NCBI RefSeq assembly: GCF_000803215.1
Contig: NZ_JSXC01000041.1
Span: 1 to 41,049 of the forward strand
Direction: 5' to 3'
Length of the DNA: 41,049 bases
Source of the DNA: Pectobacterium fontis
GTDB lineage: Bacteria > Pseudomonadota > Gammaproteobacteria > Enterobacterales > Enterobacteriaceae
In this document: in pieces, positions 1 through 8,361 of the stretch
Position numbering within the stretch: position 1 is the first letter of the stretch
Layout of the letters: every line of letters begins with the position of its first letter
Notes under the pieces: model-generated
Told to the model about the DNA's origin: nothing
The model's database searches: none
Seen by the model: only the letters and a program-made list of their open reading frames with translations
Translations under genes and position numbers: made by a program

Positions 1-3000
1 AAACAGCCCCGACGGTAGCGCAAAGTTCAGGCTGCCGCCCTGTGCCAGCGTCTGTGGCGGAACGGTGCCGGAGATCACGGGCGCATCGTTGATGTTACTC
101 ACCGCCAGTGTAGCCTGGACACTGTTGGTGGAAAACGCGCTGGTGCCTCCAGTCGTTGAGGTATCCGCTAGCCCTCTGGTCGCACCAGACGTCGCTGTGC
201 CACTGGTTTGATCCCACGCTCTGAAACCTAACGTTGCGGTTTCGCTGTTAGCGCCGTCCGGCACATAGCGAATCTGTGTCGTTGAACTGAGCAGCAACGC
301 CGACGAATTGGATACTGCACCGATGCTAAACCAGTCGGCACCGCTGTTCGTCGAGTATTGCCACGTCCCGTTACCGGTCAACGCCGTCAGCGCGATCCCA
401 CTAACGGCACCGCCGTCCACATCTGCATAACCTGTAGCACTCAACAACGACGACACCGCAGTGGTCGGTGAGACGGCGTTCTCCGTTGTGGCGGTCAGCG
501 TAACGGTGGTGCCGGAGACCACGGGTGCATCGTTGACCGGAATAATAGTGGATACTGACTGGTTACTGCTGACACTGTTCATCGAACCGTCATTAAAGGT
601 CCAGTTCAGGGTGACACTGGACGGCGGATTGTCGGAACTGTTCGCATAGGTTAGGGATTGCATCACGGCATCGACAATAGCCGAGGTCGCGTTGCTGTTG
701 AACGTCAGCACCAACGTTCCGTTTGCATTGGTGGTGACGCTGCCTACCGCTGTACCGTTGTACGTGAAATTTTGCCCCTGCGTCAGCGCTCCCAGTAAGC
801 CGCTGTTGCCAAATATATCATTGCTGTTGGTACCACCGTTGCGAACGAGGGTAATTGATGCGCCATTATAGTTACCAAGCCCGCTATTGAGCGTATCAAG
901 CTCAACATCGGCGACCGTGACATTGCTGTCTATCACCACGGCACTGCCATTTTCGGTATAGGTGGATCCGCCGTTCAGGTTGCTGAATGTCGGCGGGGTA
1001 TTGGCGGTTGAGGTTGTCGTGGCATCAACCTTGACCACACTGATCGTATTGTTACCTGCACTGTCCCTGGCCACCACGTACACATCATACGCAGTACTGG
1101 CGGCAAGGCCGGTCAAGGTAAAGTTAAAGTCGAATGGAGAAGAACCCAGCACCTGATTGCCCGAAGCAGGGGCAACGCCACCAGCGGCATTTTGCCCGGC
1201 GATCACTTGCGTCGCGGTTGGAGCACTGGCACCGTCAGCCACCACCACATAATACACATTGCCAGTTTCAGTGAGGCTGCCACTCAGCTTAAAACCGCCC
1301 GCGGTGGCGTTGGACACGCTAGGTGACTGGTCAAACGTAGGGGCGATATCATCCACCACCACCAACGACACTACTTTGTCATAGGTGGCGGCACCGTCAG
1401 ACACCTGGAGACGCACGGAATAGGTCCCGGCTGCCATGGTTGCAGCATTGACCGCTTTCAGCGTGTTGCCACTAATGGTGAACAGCGCGTTATCGGTACT
1501 GCCGCTGCCACTCACCAGACTGTAGGTAAACGCCGAGGAATCCACATCGGTCGCTGTCAGGGTGGCGACAGTGCCGTTGCTGCCGAGTGATTGCGCAAAG
1601 GCGGTGGCAGAGAGCGTAATATCGGTTGGTGCATCGTTCACCGCCGTCACGTTGAGCGTCATGGTGCCCACGTTGGCGGACGACGCGGTGCCATCGCTGA
1701 CCGTCCAGGTGAAGGCGGCGTAGCCCGCGCCGTTAGCGTTATCGGCAGGACGGAAGGTCAGTTTGTCGATATTAGCCGCGGTGACCACCGTACCATTGCC
1801 GATCAGCGTATCCCCTACGCCACGCACGCCGTCACCATTCACATCGATAAACAGTTCACCCGCTGTCGGTGCAGCCACGATAGTGATGGATTGCAGCGTG
1901 TCGCCGCTGTCCACATCACTAAAACCAAAATCCGTCGCGGAGAATGTCTGAGAGGTATCCTCATTGAATGTTTTGCTCACCGTTGTGTTGCTGATGATCG
2001 GCGCATTGTTGACCGATGGGACAATGGCTTTAACGTCAGAAATATCGAAATTATTGGTGCCGAAGTCAAAGGCGCCAAAGCCGTTGACGGAGGCGATCAC
2101 TACCTTGATGACATCGTTGGCTGAAGCTGACAACGCATTGTTTGAGGCATCGAGAAAGACGGAAAAATTGCTAAGGGTTATATCCGCATTTGCTGTGGCC
2201 GTCAGTGTTCCAGTGACCGTTGTATTATTAGCATAGGTAAAGGTCAGCGTAATGGTGTCTTCAAGAGAAGTACGGTAGCTGAAGCTGGTCAAGTCGAAGG
2301 TATAGCCCGACGCAATGGCGATGGTCAGCCTGGTGCCGTCACCGGTAGAATTGCTCCCACTATCTGGGAAGACGTTATAGTTGCTGCCGAGGTTATTGGC
2401 AAACGAATATCCATCGACCCCACTAAAGGTAATATCGATGCCAGTGACCGGTTTGGTGTAGGTCGCAGCGTTGCTGCTAAAGTCATTCGAGTCAAAGGAG
2501 ACGAGCGTCAGCAACTGGTTATAATCGCTGAACGCCAGTGCGTCAGCCTGTATCGCATCTGAACCGACGCGTTGTTCCAGTGTCCAGTTTCCGCCTTTAA
2601 CCGTATCGCCTGTCAGGTCGCTGGATGCGGCCACATCTGCTCCCGTTGCGGTAGCGATAGCATTGATAAAACTCATTCCCTCACCTGATGCCACCGAGCA
2701 TCCGTAAAGCAGAATGTCGCCATTTTCGGTTAATGCAGCGCCGAGCGTGCTCAAATCGCTTTGGCGTGACGCCACATTATCGGAGTCCAGCGTGATAGCC
2801 CCCAGATGGAGACGGCCTTCTGAACCATGACTGATGATATGGATGGTGTCATAGCCGCTGTGCGTCTTCGCCCACTCCGTCATTTGGCTCAGGCCGTCTG
2901 CGCTGCTATCTAACAGTACCACTTCTGTTCCTGAGGGCACTTGATTGAGCAGTGTCTGATAATCGGCTACCGAGGTATCGATGAAAACCACGTCTTTGGA

Positions 3001-3297
3001 CGATGTAGTCGGATCGCTTGCTACCGCCACAGTGGTGTCATCGGCGGCGTTATCACTAGAAGTATCGGTTTGGTGCGTGCTGTTTTCTGTGTGGCTGGCG
3101 GCTGTGGCAGTTTGAGCCGCGCTATCCTGTGTGGTCGTCGTTTGATCCGCAGTGGCCGCAATGGCTCCATCAAACAACATGCGCGCCTCAAGCGCATACC
3201 CTAATGGAGTATTGCTCGTCAGCGTTACAGCATGCGGGACGGTATTATGTTGCTTGTTTGATGGGTGACGATTTCTGAACAGATGGAGCCATAACAT
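1..3297 (-). CDS. Giant LEPR-XLL-like / DUF4347 repetitive surface protein, N-terminal 1099 residues (runs off left edge)
   Basis: One uninterrupted minus-strand frame starts with ATG at 3297, preceded by a GAGGG ribosome binding site, and leaves the window at base 1. No cleavable Sec signal is visible. Residues 34-44 contain LEARMLFDGA, close to the LEPR-XLL motif found near the start of very long surface proteins. A low-complexity Thr/Ser/Ala/Asp linker (about 48-100) follows. A DUF4347 domain (about 101-265) has an SHGSEG motif with His157 and YGCSVASGE with Cys200. After that come repeated beta-sandwich modules with NDAP boundaries (cadherin or Ig-like, VCBS-type), for example NAPIISNTTV, VNDAPTDITL and INDAPVISGT. 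The family is associated with large secreted adhesins. The C-terminus, and therefore any type I secretion signal, is outside the window. The export route is inferred from the neighbouring operon at 4940-9161. Confidence 0.88.
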   Translation of the reverse strand, partial: MLWLHLFRNRHPSNKQHNTVPHAVTLTSNTPLGYALEARMLFDGAIAATADQTTTTQDSAAQTATAASHTENSTHQTDTSSDNAADDTTVAVASDPTTSSKDVVFIDTSVADYQTLLNQVPSGTEVVLLDSSADGLSQMTEWAKTHSGYDTIHIISHGSEGRLHLGAITLDSDNVASRQSDLSTLGAALTENGDILLYGCSVASGEGMSFINAIATATGADVAASSDLTGDTVKGGNWTLEQRVGSDAIQADALAFSDYNQLLTLVSFDSNDFSSNAATYTKPVTGIDITFSGVDGYSFANNLGSNYNVFPDSGSNSTGDGTRLTIAIASGYTFDLTSFSYRTSLEDTITLTFTYANNTTVTGTLTATANADITLSNFSVFLDASNNALSASANDVIKVVIASVNGFGAFDFGTNNFDISDVKAIVPSVNNAPIISNTTVSKTFNEDTSQTFSATDFGFSDVDSGDTLQSITIVAAPTAGELFIDVNGDGVRGVGDTLIGNGTVVTAANIDKLTFRPADNANGAGYAAFTWTVSDGTASSANVGTMTLNVTAVNDAPTDITLSATAFAQSLGSNGTVATLTATDVDSSAFTYSLVSGSGSTDNALFTISGNTLKAVNAATMAAGTYSVRLQVSDGAATYDKVVSLVVVDDIAPTFDQSPSVSNATAGGFKLSGSLTETGNVYYVVVADGASAPTATQVIAGQNAAGGVAPASGNQVLGSSPFDFNFTLTGLAASTAYDVYVVARDSAGNNTISVVKVDATTTSTANTPPTFSNLNGGSTYTENGSAVVIDSNVTVADVELDTLNSGLGNYNGASITLVRNGGTNSNDIFGNSGLLGALTQGQNFTYNGTAVGSVTTNANGTLVLTFNSNATSAIVDAVMQSLTYANSSDNPPSSVTLNWTFNDGSMNSVSSNQSVSTIIPVNDAPVVSGTTVTLTATTENAVSPTTAVSSLLSATGYADVDGGAVSGIALTALTGNGTWQYSTNSGADWFSIGAVSNSSALLLSSTTQIRYVPDGANSETATLGFRAWDQTSGTATSGATRGLADTSTTGGTSAFSTNSVQATLAVSNINDAPVISGTVPPQTLAQGGSLNFALPSGLF

Positions 3298-3551
3298 AGA
3301 CAATACCCTCGAGACACAGAACACATTGCGATATTTACTCTTGCCACCAAGAAAAAGTCTTTTTAAACAAACAAATAGTGTTAATTAAGTGACAGTAGAT
3401 GATTAAAACATAGGTACAAGCGTTAAATTTATTGCCTTTTTGTATAAATAATTGTTTTTTACATTTTGTTCTTCTTTTTGGCGTATGGCGACGAAACTAC
3501 GCCACCATACGTAACGGTGAAACCCATTTTACTATCAGTCAGTTATGGCAA
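3298..3551. other. AT-rich intergenic leader of the giant protein gene, with a hairpin
   Basis: The spacer between the collar-domain gene and the giant protein gene is AT-rich. An inverted repeat CGTATGG / CCATACG (3482-3488 and 3505-3511) lies just after the collar-gene stop codon. It lacks a clear U-tract on either strand, so I call it only a hairpin. The promoter of the giant gene presumably lies in 3300-3450, but I could not identify convincing boxes. Confidence 0.35.
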
Positions 3552-4454
3552 TCAGTTAGGGTTGACAGGATAAAGACCTTGGGTGGCAATACACGCGGTA
3601 AGTACTAATGATGGATCCCTAACCTGTACTGCTACCGACACAGGAGTCACCACTGGCGCAGGCTGCGTGACATTCGCGTTTACGCTGACCGAACCCGTCA
3701 CTGGCAAAGTCAGCGGGCCCGTTGCATTCCCTGCTAACTGGCCGCCACTTGCGGTGCTGCTGATATTGCCCGTGGCGGTGCCGGTTACACTGCCATCCGG
3801 TCCTAGCTGCCTGTCATTGGTTGCACCAGCGGGTGCGTAGATTAATGCACTTGGACCGCCGACAGAAGTTAATAACGCTTTGTCAGTCAGGTTGATGTTT
3901 CTGCCAGTCGTGGTTGACGAGCCAATTTTTGCAATCCCAGTCACACTGAGGCTGGCTGCGGCATTAAACGGCAGATTGGTGATACTGCCGCTCAGCGGAA
4001 GGGATACTGAGGTGCTGGCAGCGTTCAACGAAAATGTTGCCGGATGAGTATGCGGGGGGATCTGTGGAGCAGTCAGTGTCACCGAACTGCTACCGGTTCC
4101 GACTGCAATTTCCTGACCAACCGTTTTCGCAACGGGGTATGCTGTGCTGTTAAACGTACCTGAGCCAACAACTGTTCGGCCCTGTAGGTTTGGTAAGGCG
4201 AACGTCGAGGGCGCGGTGCCGCCATATAGGTTGCCAATCAACGAATAAAGCGCCTGGTTACTGTTTGTATTTAGTGTGCGACCATCTGCAATTATGTAAC
4301 CTTCAGGACAATATTTGGTAGCCATGTAACACACGCTGCCAATGTATTGGCTACTTGGTTCGCTGCAGGCAAGTGCAGATTGTGGCAGGAAAAAACCGAC
4401 ACCCAACACAGCAGCAATAGCTGATTTGGCAAACAGACGTTGAACGCATTTCAT
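3552..4454 (-). CDS. Secreted protein with phage tail collar domain
   Basis: The protein has 300 residues from the ATG at 4454 (MKCVQRL). I chose this start because AAGGAG lies at good spacing from it; the ATG at 4460 and a longer frame to 4490 are possible. Residues 1-29 form a Sec signal ending in ALA before Cys30. A tail collar domain (about 37-100) shows CPEGYIIADGRTL and FALPNLQGRTVVGSG, as in microcystin-dependent MdpB-like proteins. The rest is Ser/Thr/Ala/Gly-rich and predicted beta, like short-tail-fibre material. No other phage gene is present, so it is not a prophage remnant. It lies between the giant DUF4347 protein gene and the HlyD/M50 operon on the same strand. It may be a co-exported partner or surface component, but its function is unknown. 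Confidence 0.85.
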   Translation of the reverse strand: MKCVQRLFAKSAIAAVLGVGFFLPQSALACSEPSSQYIGSVCYMATKYCPEGYIIADGRTLNTNSNQALYSLIGNLYGGTAPSTFALPNLQGRTVVGSGTFNSTAYPVAKTVGQEIAVGTGSSSVTLTAPQIPPHTHPATFSLNAASTSVSLPLSGSITNLPFNAAASLSVTGIAKIGSSTTTGRNINLTDKALLTSVGGPSALIYAPAGATNDRQLGPDGSVTGTATGNISSTASGGQLAGNATGPLTLPVTGSVSVNANVTQPAPVVTPVSVAVQVRDPSLVLTACIATQGLYPVNPN

Positions 4455-4939
4455 AAACATCTTCTCCTTGGAATGAGGGGAACTCCACATTGTGTGAAAT
4501 GTATCTGATGATTTTTATGCACGATCTTGAGACGCCTTACTTCGCTTGCTTATCAAATTGTAATTTTATGTAAACACCAGGAACAAAATTACACATAAAA
4601 ATCAAACTGGCAACAAGCTTTTGCATTGGCTGAAAAGAAAAAAAGTTTATTTTTTAACTTTTTGATTATTTTAAATTTTACTAATCAAAGTTTTTCTTAT
4701 TTGAGTTAAAGAAATGATGGAGATGCTGTGAAATTTGCGTTTTATCAGCGTAACTAAAGTCAGTGAATGATTTATTTGTTGCGGAGATGTGAAATGTTGC
4801 CAGTGCAATAGACAGGCAAGTGATCTTATTCAACATTAGAGAATTTTATTGTTTATGAAATGTACGGCACTTTTTCAATGTGGGGTATGGCCTGCTCCAG
4901 ATACCAGAAAGCAGGCATATATGCTGATGAATAAACTGG
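4455..4939. other. AT-rich intergenic region upstream of the collar-domain gene
   Basis: About 485 bases carry no credible gene. The stretch 4550-4720 is strikingly AT-rich, with A and T runs, compared with the flanking genes. That suits a promoter region and possibly H-NS binding (inference). A GCCTGCT / AGCAGGC inverted repeat (4890-4896 and 4910-4916) lies just past the M50 gene stop and could end or attenuate the upstream operon, but it has no U-tract. Confidence 0.4.
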
Positions 4940-7045
4940 CTAAAATCCACTCTCTCTAATACCCAGTGCAGCCACTTTGCGCCATAACGCCCCGAGTAGA
5001 GATTCTCTTTCTCCTTCGAGTATCACGCTGCCCCGAAGAGGTTGGGGCGGCAAGGCCTGCTTGTCCTGTATGACAAAACGGACGCGATACTGCGCTTGTA
5101 TCGGTTGGGGATGATTGTCCCGGTCGCGGCGTACCGCGATAGGCCCGTGGCGATCGGAGGCCAGCATTTCTTGTTGCAGGTAGGCTACACCGGTTGGAGC
5201 AATCTCTTTGAGTTCCACCGTAAGAGGGGGATAGGCGGGGTCGTCAGCAATAAACTGACCCGTCATGCCCGTTTTTGCCCGTTTGAGCGCATCTTCCGGT
5301 AGGTAGCCTTGTACTTTCCCTGCGCCTTGCTCCACCACGCGGAGTAGAGGCATATCCGTGACCAACCAGCGGCCTTCGGTCATACTGCGTACAATATCTC
5401 TCACTTCACCGTCATGCGGGGCGGTAATGGACAATCGTTGTCGCTGTGCTGACAGCCCTCGATAGCGAGCCAGCGATTGTGCCAGTTGACGGTCGATGAC
5501 CTGAATTTCACTGGCGGTTTCCTGACGTGTTGCGCCGCGCAGCAACCGTTGTTGCAGTATCGCGATTTGCTGACGTTCAATCGCCAGGCGGTAATCCAGA
5601 TCGGATGACGTTAATTCCAGTAAAACCTCACCCGTCTTGACTCGCTGGCCGTCAATCACATGCAGCGTTTTGACCTGTGCGGAAAGGGGCGCATAGAGTA
5701 CACCGACGTTTTCTGCTTCCAGTACGGCAGGAATACGCATGTTGCCGCGCCAGGGAAACAGCAAGAGCAGCAGTATGGCCGCCAGTATTAAGCCTGAACG
5801 TAGCAACTTTAAAGGATGAGCCGTTTTTCGCATGGACCACCAGATATGTATCTCTTTAACGATCGGCAGCACAATAAACCAGCCGATTTCCACCAACATC
5901 AGTGCAATACCGACAACCTTGATAAAAAAGTGATACACCACCAGTGCGATACCGAAAAAGAGAAAAAAGCGCCATACCCACGAGGCATATCCCCATATCA
6001 GCAGCTTGCGTTGCATGGCGGGTGACCAAACCTGTGGTGCCGCGCGACCATAGCCAAATAACGCCTCACGCAGTCGCCAGCGGCACAGAGTGTAGGCGCG
6101 TTCCTGTAGGTTCTCCACCCGCCAGAAATCACTCAGCAGAAAGTAGCCGTCAAAGCGCATTAAGGGATTGAGGTTAACGATCAGCGTCGTGACCCAGGTC
6201 ACGCTAGAGAGCATAAATGCGGCGGTTCGCATGGGGCCGTCGGGCAACAGTGACCAGGCTAACAGGGCGATGCAGGCCAGCATCAATTCAGCCAGAATAC
6301 CGCCAGCACTGATCAGCAATAGCGCTCTCCGGTCTTTCAATTTCCAGGCATCGGTAACATCGGTATAAAACAGGGGAAACAACACGATAAATGCCACGCC
6401 CATATTTTGCACCCGGCAACCTGCCCGCTTGGCCATAAAGGCGTGACCCAGTTCGTGCACGAATTTGGCGAAGACGAGTGCAACACCGAATGCTGCCATC
6501 CCCTGTAGGCTGAAAAGATGAGGAAAGGCATGGGTATAGCTGACCCAATCTCGGCTGACCAGAAAAGCGCCCAGTAACAGGATGATTGGGAGCGCGATGC
6601 GTAGAAAAGGCAGACCGTAGCGTGCCAGCCATGGCCAAGTGTGACTAAGCCAAGGATCTGGGCGCCATAGCGGGATACGGAAAAACAGGTACTGATGCAG
6701 CAGTGTTTTCCACAGACTGACACGAGATGCCAGCGCTTTAACGGCATAGCTGTGACGTTGCTTTGGATCGTTGGCGGCGATCAGGTCATGGCTGCGTAAA
6801 AAGTGCAGTAGCATCTCTAGATCTTTAACCTGCAACGGCAGGCCTGGCTCCCTATTGGCGGCTTCCAGCACCTGTTTGGGGTGGCGCAGCGGCCAGTGTC
6901 GCAACAAGCGTATTGCCGATGGCACGAGTTTAAAATAGCGCCCGGTGACCGGATCGACCAATACCCATTGCGGCGCGCCATCCAGGCCTGCCGCAGATTC
7001 TGTCAACTGTAGGTCGGTTCTTAGTGTGGGTAAAAACTCGCTCAT
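4940..7045 (-). CDS. PqqD-like / M50 site-2 protease / HlyD fusion membrane protein
   Basis: The protein has 701 residues in three parts. Residues 1-95 resemble a PqqD-like winged helix (WVLVDPVTGRYFKL, then helices), the fold used to recognise leader peptides. Residues about 145-430 are multi-spanning, with the M50 zinc motif HELGH (197-201) and the second ligand motif NPLMRFDGYF (293-302), so the metal site looks intact. Residues about 436-690 form a HlyD-type adaptor: a split biotinyl/lipoyl-like domain (VLEAENVGVLYAPLSAQV, then ITAPHDGEV) around a short coiled coil. Similar M50-HlyD proteins are annotated as peptide zinc metalloproteases, but the substrate here is unknown. The start ATG overlaps the stop of the upstream GAF-HlyD gene by 4 bases, so the two are coupled. 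It probably sits in the inner membrane with the adaptor part in the periplasm, and may process or export the giant protein or the collar protein (inference). Confidence 0.85.
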   Translation of the reverse strand: MSEFLPTLRTDLQLTESAAGLDGAPQWVLVDPVTGRYFKLVPSAIRLLRHWPLRHPKQVLEAANREPGLPLQVKDLEMLLHFLRSHDLIAANDPKQRHSYAVKALASRVSLWKTLLHQYLFFRIPLWRPDPWLSHTWPWLARYGLPFLRIALPIILLLGAFLVSRDWVSYTHAFPHLFSLQGMAAFGVALVFAKFVHELGHAFMAKRAGCRVQNMGVAFIVLFPLFYTDVTDAWKLKDRRALLLISAGGILAELMLACIALLAWSLLPDGPMRTAAFMLSSVTWVTTLIVNLNPLMRFDGYFLLSDFWRVENLQERAYTLCRWRLREALFGYGRAAPQVWSPAMQRKLLIWGYASWVWRFFLFFGIALVVYHFFIKVVGIALMLVEIGWFIVLPIVKEIHIWWSMRKTAHPLKLLRSGLILAAILLLLLFPWRGNMRIPAVLEAENVGVLYAPLSAQVKTLHVIDGQRVKTGEVLLELTSSDLDYRLAIERQQIAILQQRLLRGATRQETASEIQVIDRQLAQSLARYRGLSAQRQRLSITAPHDGEVRDIVRSMTEGRWLVTDMPLLRVVEQGAGKVQGYLPEDALKRAKTGMTGQFIADDPAYPPLTVELKEIAPTGVAYLQQEMLASDRHGPIAVRRDRDNHPQPIQAQYRVRFVIQDKQALPPQPLRGSVILEGERESLLGALWRKVAALGIRESGF

Positions 7046-8361
7046 AACCCCACCGATTGGCGTATTGCAGCAAGTGGACGACGAAACAGGTAGATCGCTA
7101 GTGGTACATACTCGCCGGATACCTTGGCGGTTCCGCGTAATCCGATTCGCGGAGGTTCTCCGGTAAAGCGTGCATCCAGACGATAGGCCAGATTACCGGC
7201 GGGGGTTTGCTCCGATTCATAAGCGATGCGTTCCAGCACCGCCGCATGTGGCGTCATTGGATCGCTGTCCAGAAAGAGCGTGATTGGCGCATCGGGTTCC
7301 AGATGGATGGCGTCGCCAACATCCAGCTCAATACGCAGCGCGACTGATGACGGATCGGCCATCTCCATCAAACGTTCCCCAGTGCGTACGGGTTTGCCTG
7401 TCCAGCGTTCAGCGTCGGCAAACACCGCGATACCGTCACGATCGGCACGAATTTCAGTGCGGCTCAACAAGGCATTGGCGTACTCATATTCAGTACGTTT
7501 TTGTGCCGTTTGCGCCGCAAGTAAATCCAGTCTTGCTTTGGAATCGGCATCCTGAAACGCACGTTGTGAATTGGCTCGGTGCTCTGCTTCGGCTACGTTC
7601 AGTGCTCTTTCAGCTACGTCTGCCTGCGCCTTCAGTGTGGTAGCGTCGAAGCGCACCAGAAGATCGCCTTTTCGCACGCGTTGATTTGGCTGAACAGCGA
7701 ATGCTTCAACGACACCATCCAGAGGGGCGGTGACCACCCGGCCGTTATATGGAATCACTTCGGCAGGGGCAAGTACGGACTGACGAACGGGTATAAACAA
7801 GCAGGCGAACGCGAGTAGGCAAGGGATCGCCAACTTCCACCGCCAACGTGTGCGTTGCCATGAGCGCTGTGGCTCCATCGCCAACCAGGCATGGCTATAT
7901 GCATGTGCAAGCTGCGCTATTAGTAATTGATCGGCATGTTGCCAGATGGATTCTCTGGCATACCAGATGCCACCAAACGTGTCTCCCTGGCGATCTTTCA
8001 GCGGCGACCACAGCACCTCGGGGGCCGATAGCGCCTGCCAGTCACTGCGGCTTTGCTGATCCAGCGACATTGCCGCCACTACCGCGCACTGTTCATGCTG
8101 TTGGTTGCTCTGCAACTGTGCACTGGCTCGTTCAACAAAGGCGACAAAGGGAGCGTGCGGTGCGGGTTGTGTTACACCCGTTACAGCACGCACTTTACCG
8201 TTAATCACGAGTGCGGCATGGCGAAACCCGAACAATTCCTGAGCATCGTTAACAATGCAATAGGCCAACTCTTCGATGTTGTGAGCCGATCGTGCCTGAC
8301 GCTCAATATCCAAAAAATGGGCAAAGATACGCTCGGAAGAAGGTTGAGGCTGTGTACTCAC
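7042..8361 (-). CDS. Membrane adaptor with cytosolic GAF-like domain and periplasmic HlyD part
   Basis: The protein has 439 residues. Residues 1-165 look like a GAF domain (FAHFLDIERQ, an LFGFRHAALVING core, WSPLKDRQGDTFGGIWY). A single membrane helix (about 177-191) follows, then a HlyD/membrane-fusion-protein portion. That portion has a lipoyl half-motif at about 205-240 (VTAPLDGVVEAFAVQPNQRVRKGD), a coiled coil, a second lipoyl half (IRADRDGIAVFAD) and beta-barrel domains to the end. The topology puts the GAF domain in the cytoplasm and the adaptor in the periplasm. It overlaps both neighbours by 4 bases (ATGA type), the middle gene of a coupled three-gene operon. A sensory or partner-binding GAF on a secretion adaptor is unusual. 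The transported substrate is not known. Confidence 0.84.
   Translation of the reverse strand: MSTQPQPSSERIFAHFLDIERQARSAHNIEELAYCIVNDAQELFGFRHAALVINGKVRAVTGVTQPAPHAPFVAFVERASAQLQSNQQHEQCAVVAAMSLDQQSRSDWQALSAPEVLWSPLKDRQGDTFGGIWYARESIWQHADQLLIAQLAHAYSHAWLAMEPQRSWQRTRWRWKLAIPCLLAFACLFIPVRQSVLAPAEVIPYNGRVVTAPLDGVVEAFAVQPNQRVRKGDLLVRFDATTLKAQADVAERALNVAEAEHRANSQRAFQDADSKARLDLLAAQTAQKRTEYEYANALLSRTEIRADRDGIAVFADAERWTGKPVRTGERLMEMADPSSVALRIELDVGDAIHLEPDAPITLFLDSDPMTPHAAVLERIAYESEQTPAGNLAYRLDARFTGEPPRIGLRGTAKVSGEYVPLAIYLFRRPLAAIRQSVGL

Noticed and set aside
1591-2124. 177-codon plus-strand frame opposite the giant protein gene
   Set aside because: It is antisense to a continuous 1099-codon frame with clear domain motifs, and its own translation is basic and low-complexity without family resemblance.
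1-3297. RTX adhesin secreted by type I
   Set aside because: No GGxGxD nonapeptide repeats are visible in the sequenced 1099 residues. The C-terminus is outside the window, so this remains open but unsupported.
3482-3511. Terminator of the collar-domain gene
   Set aside because: The inverted repeat has no U-tract on the minus strand, so it is listed only as a hairpin in the intergenic entry.
3552-4454. Prophage remnant, suggested by the tail collar domain
   Set aside because: The protein has a Sec signal and there are no other phage genes, attachment repeats or integrase in the window.
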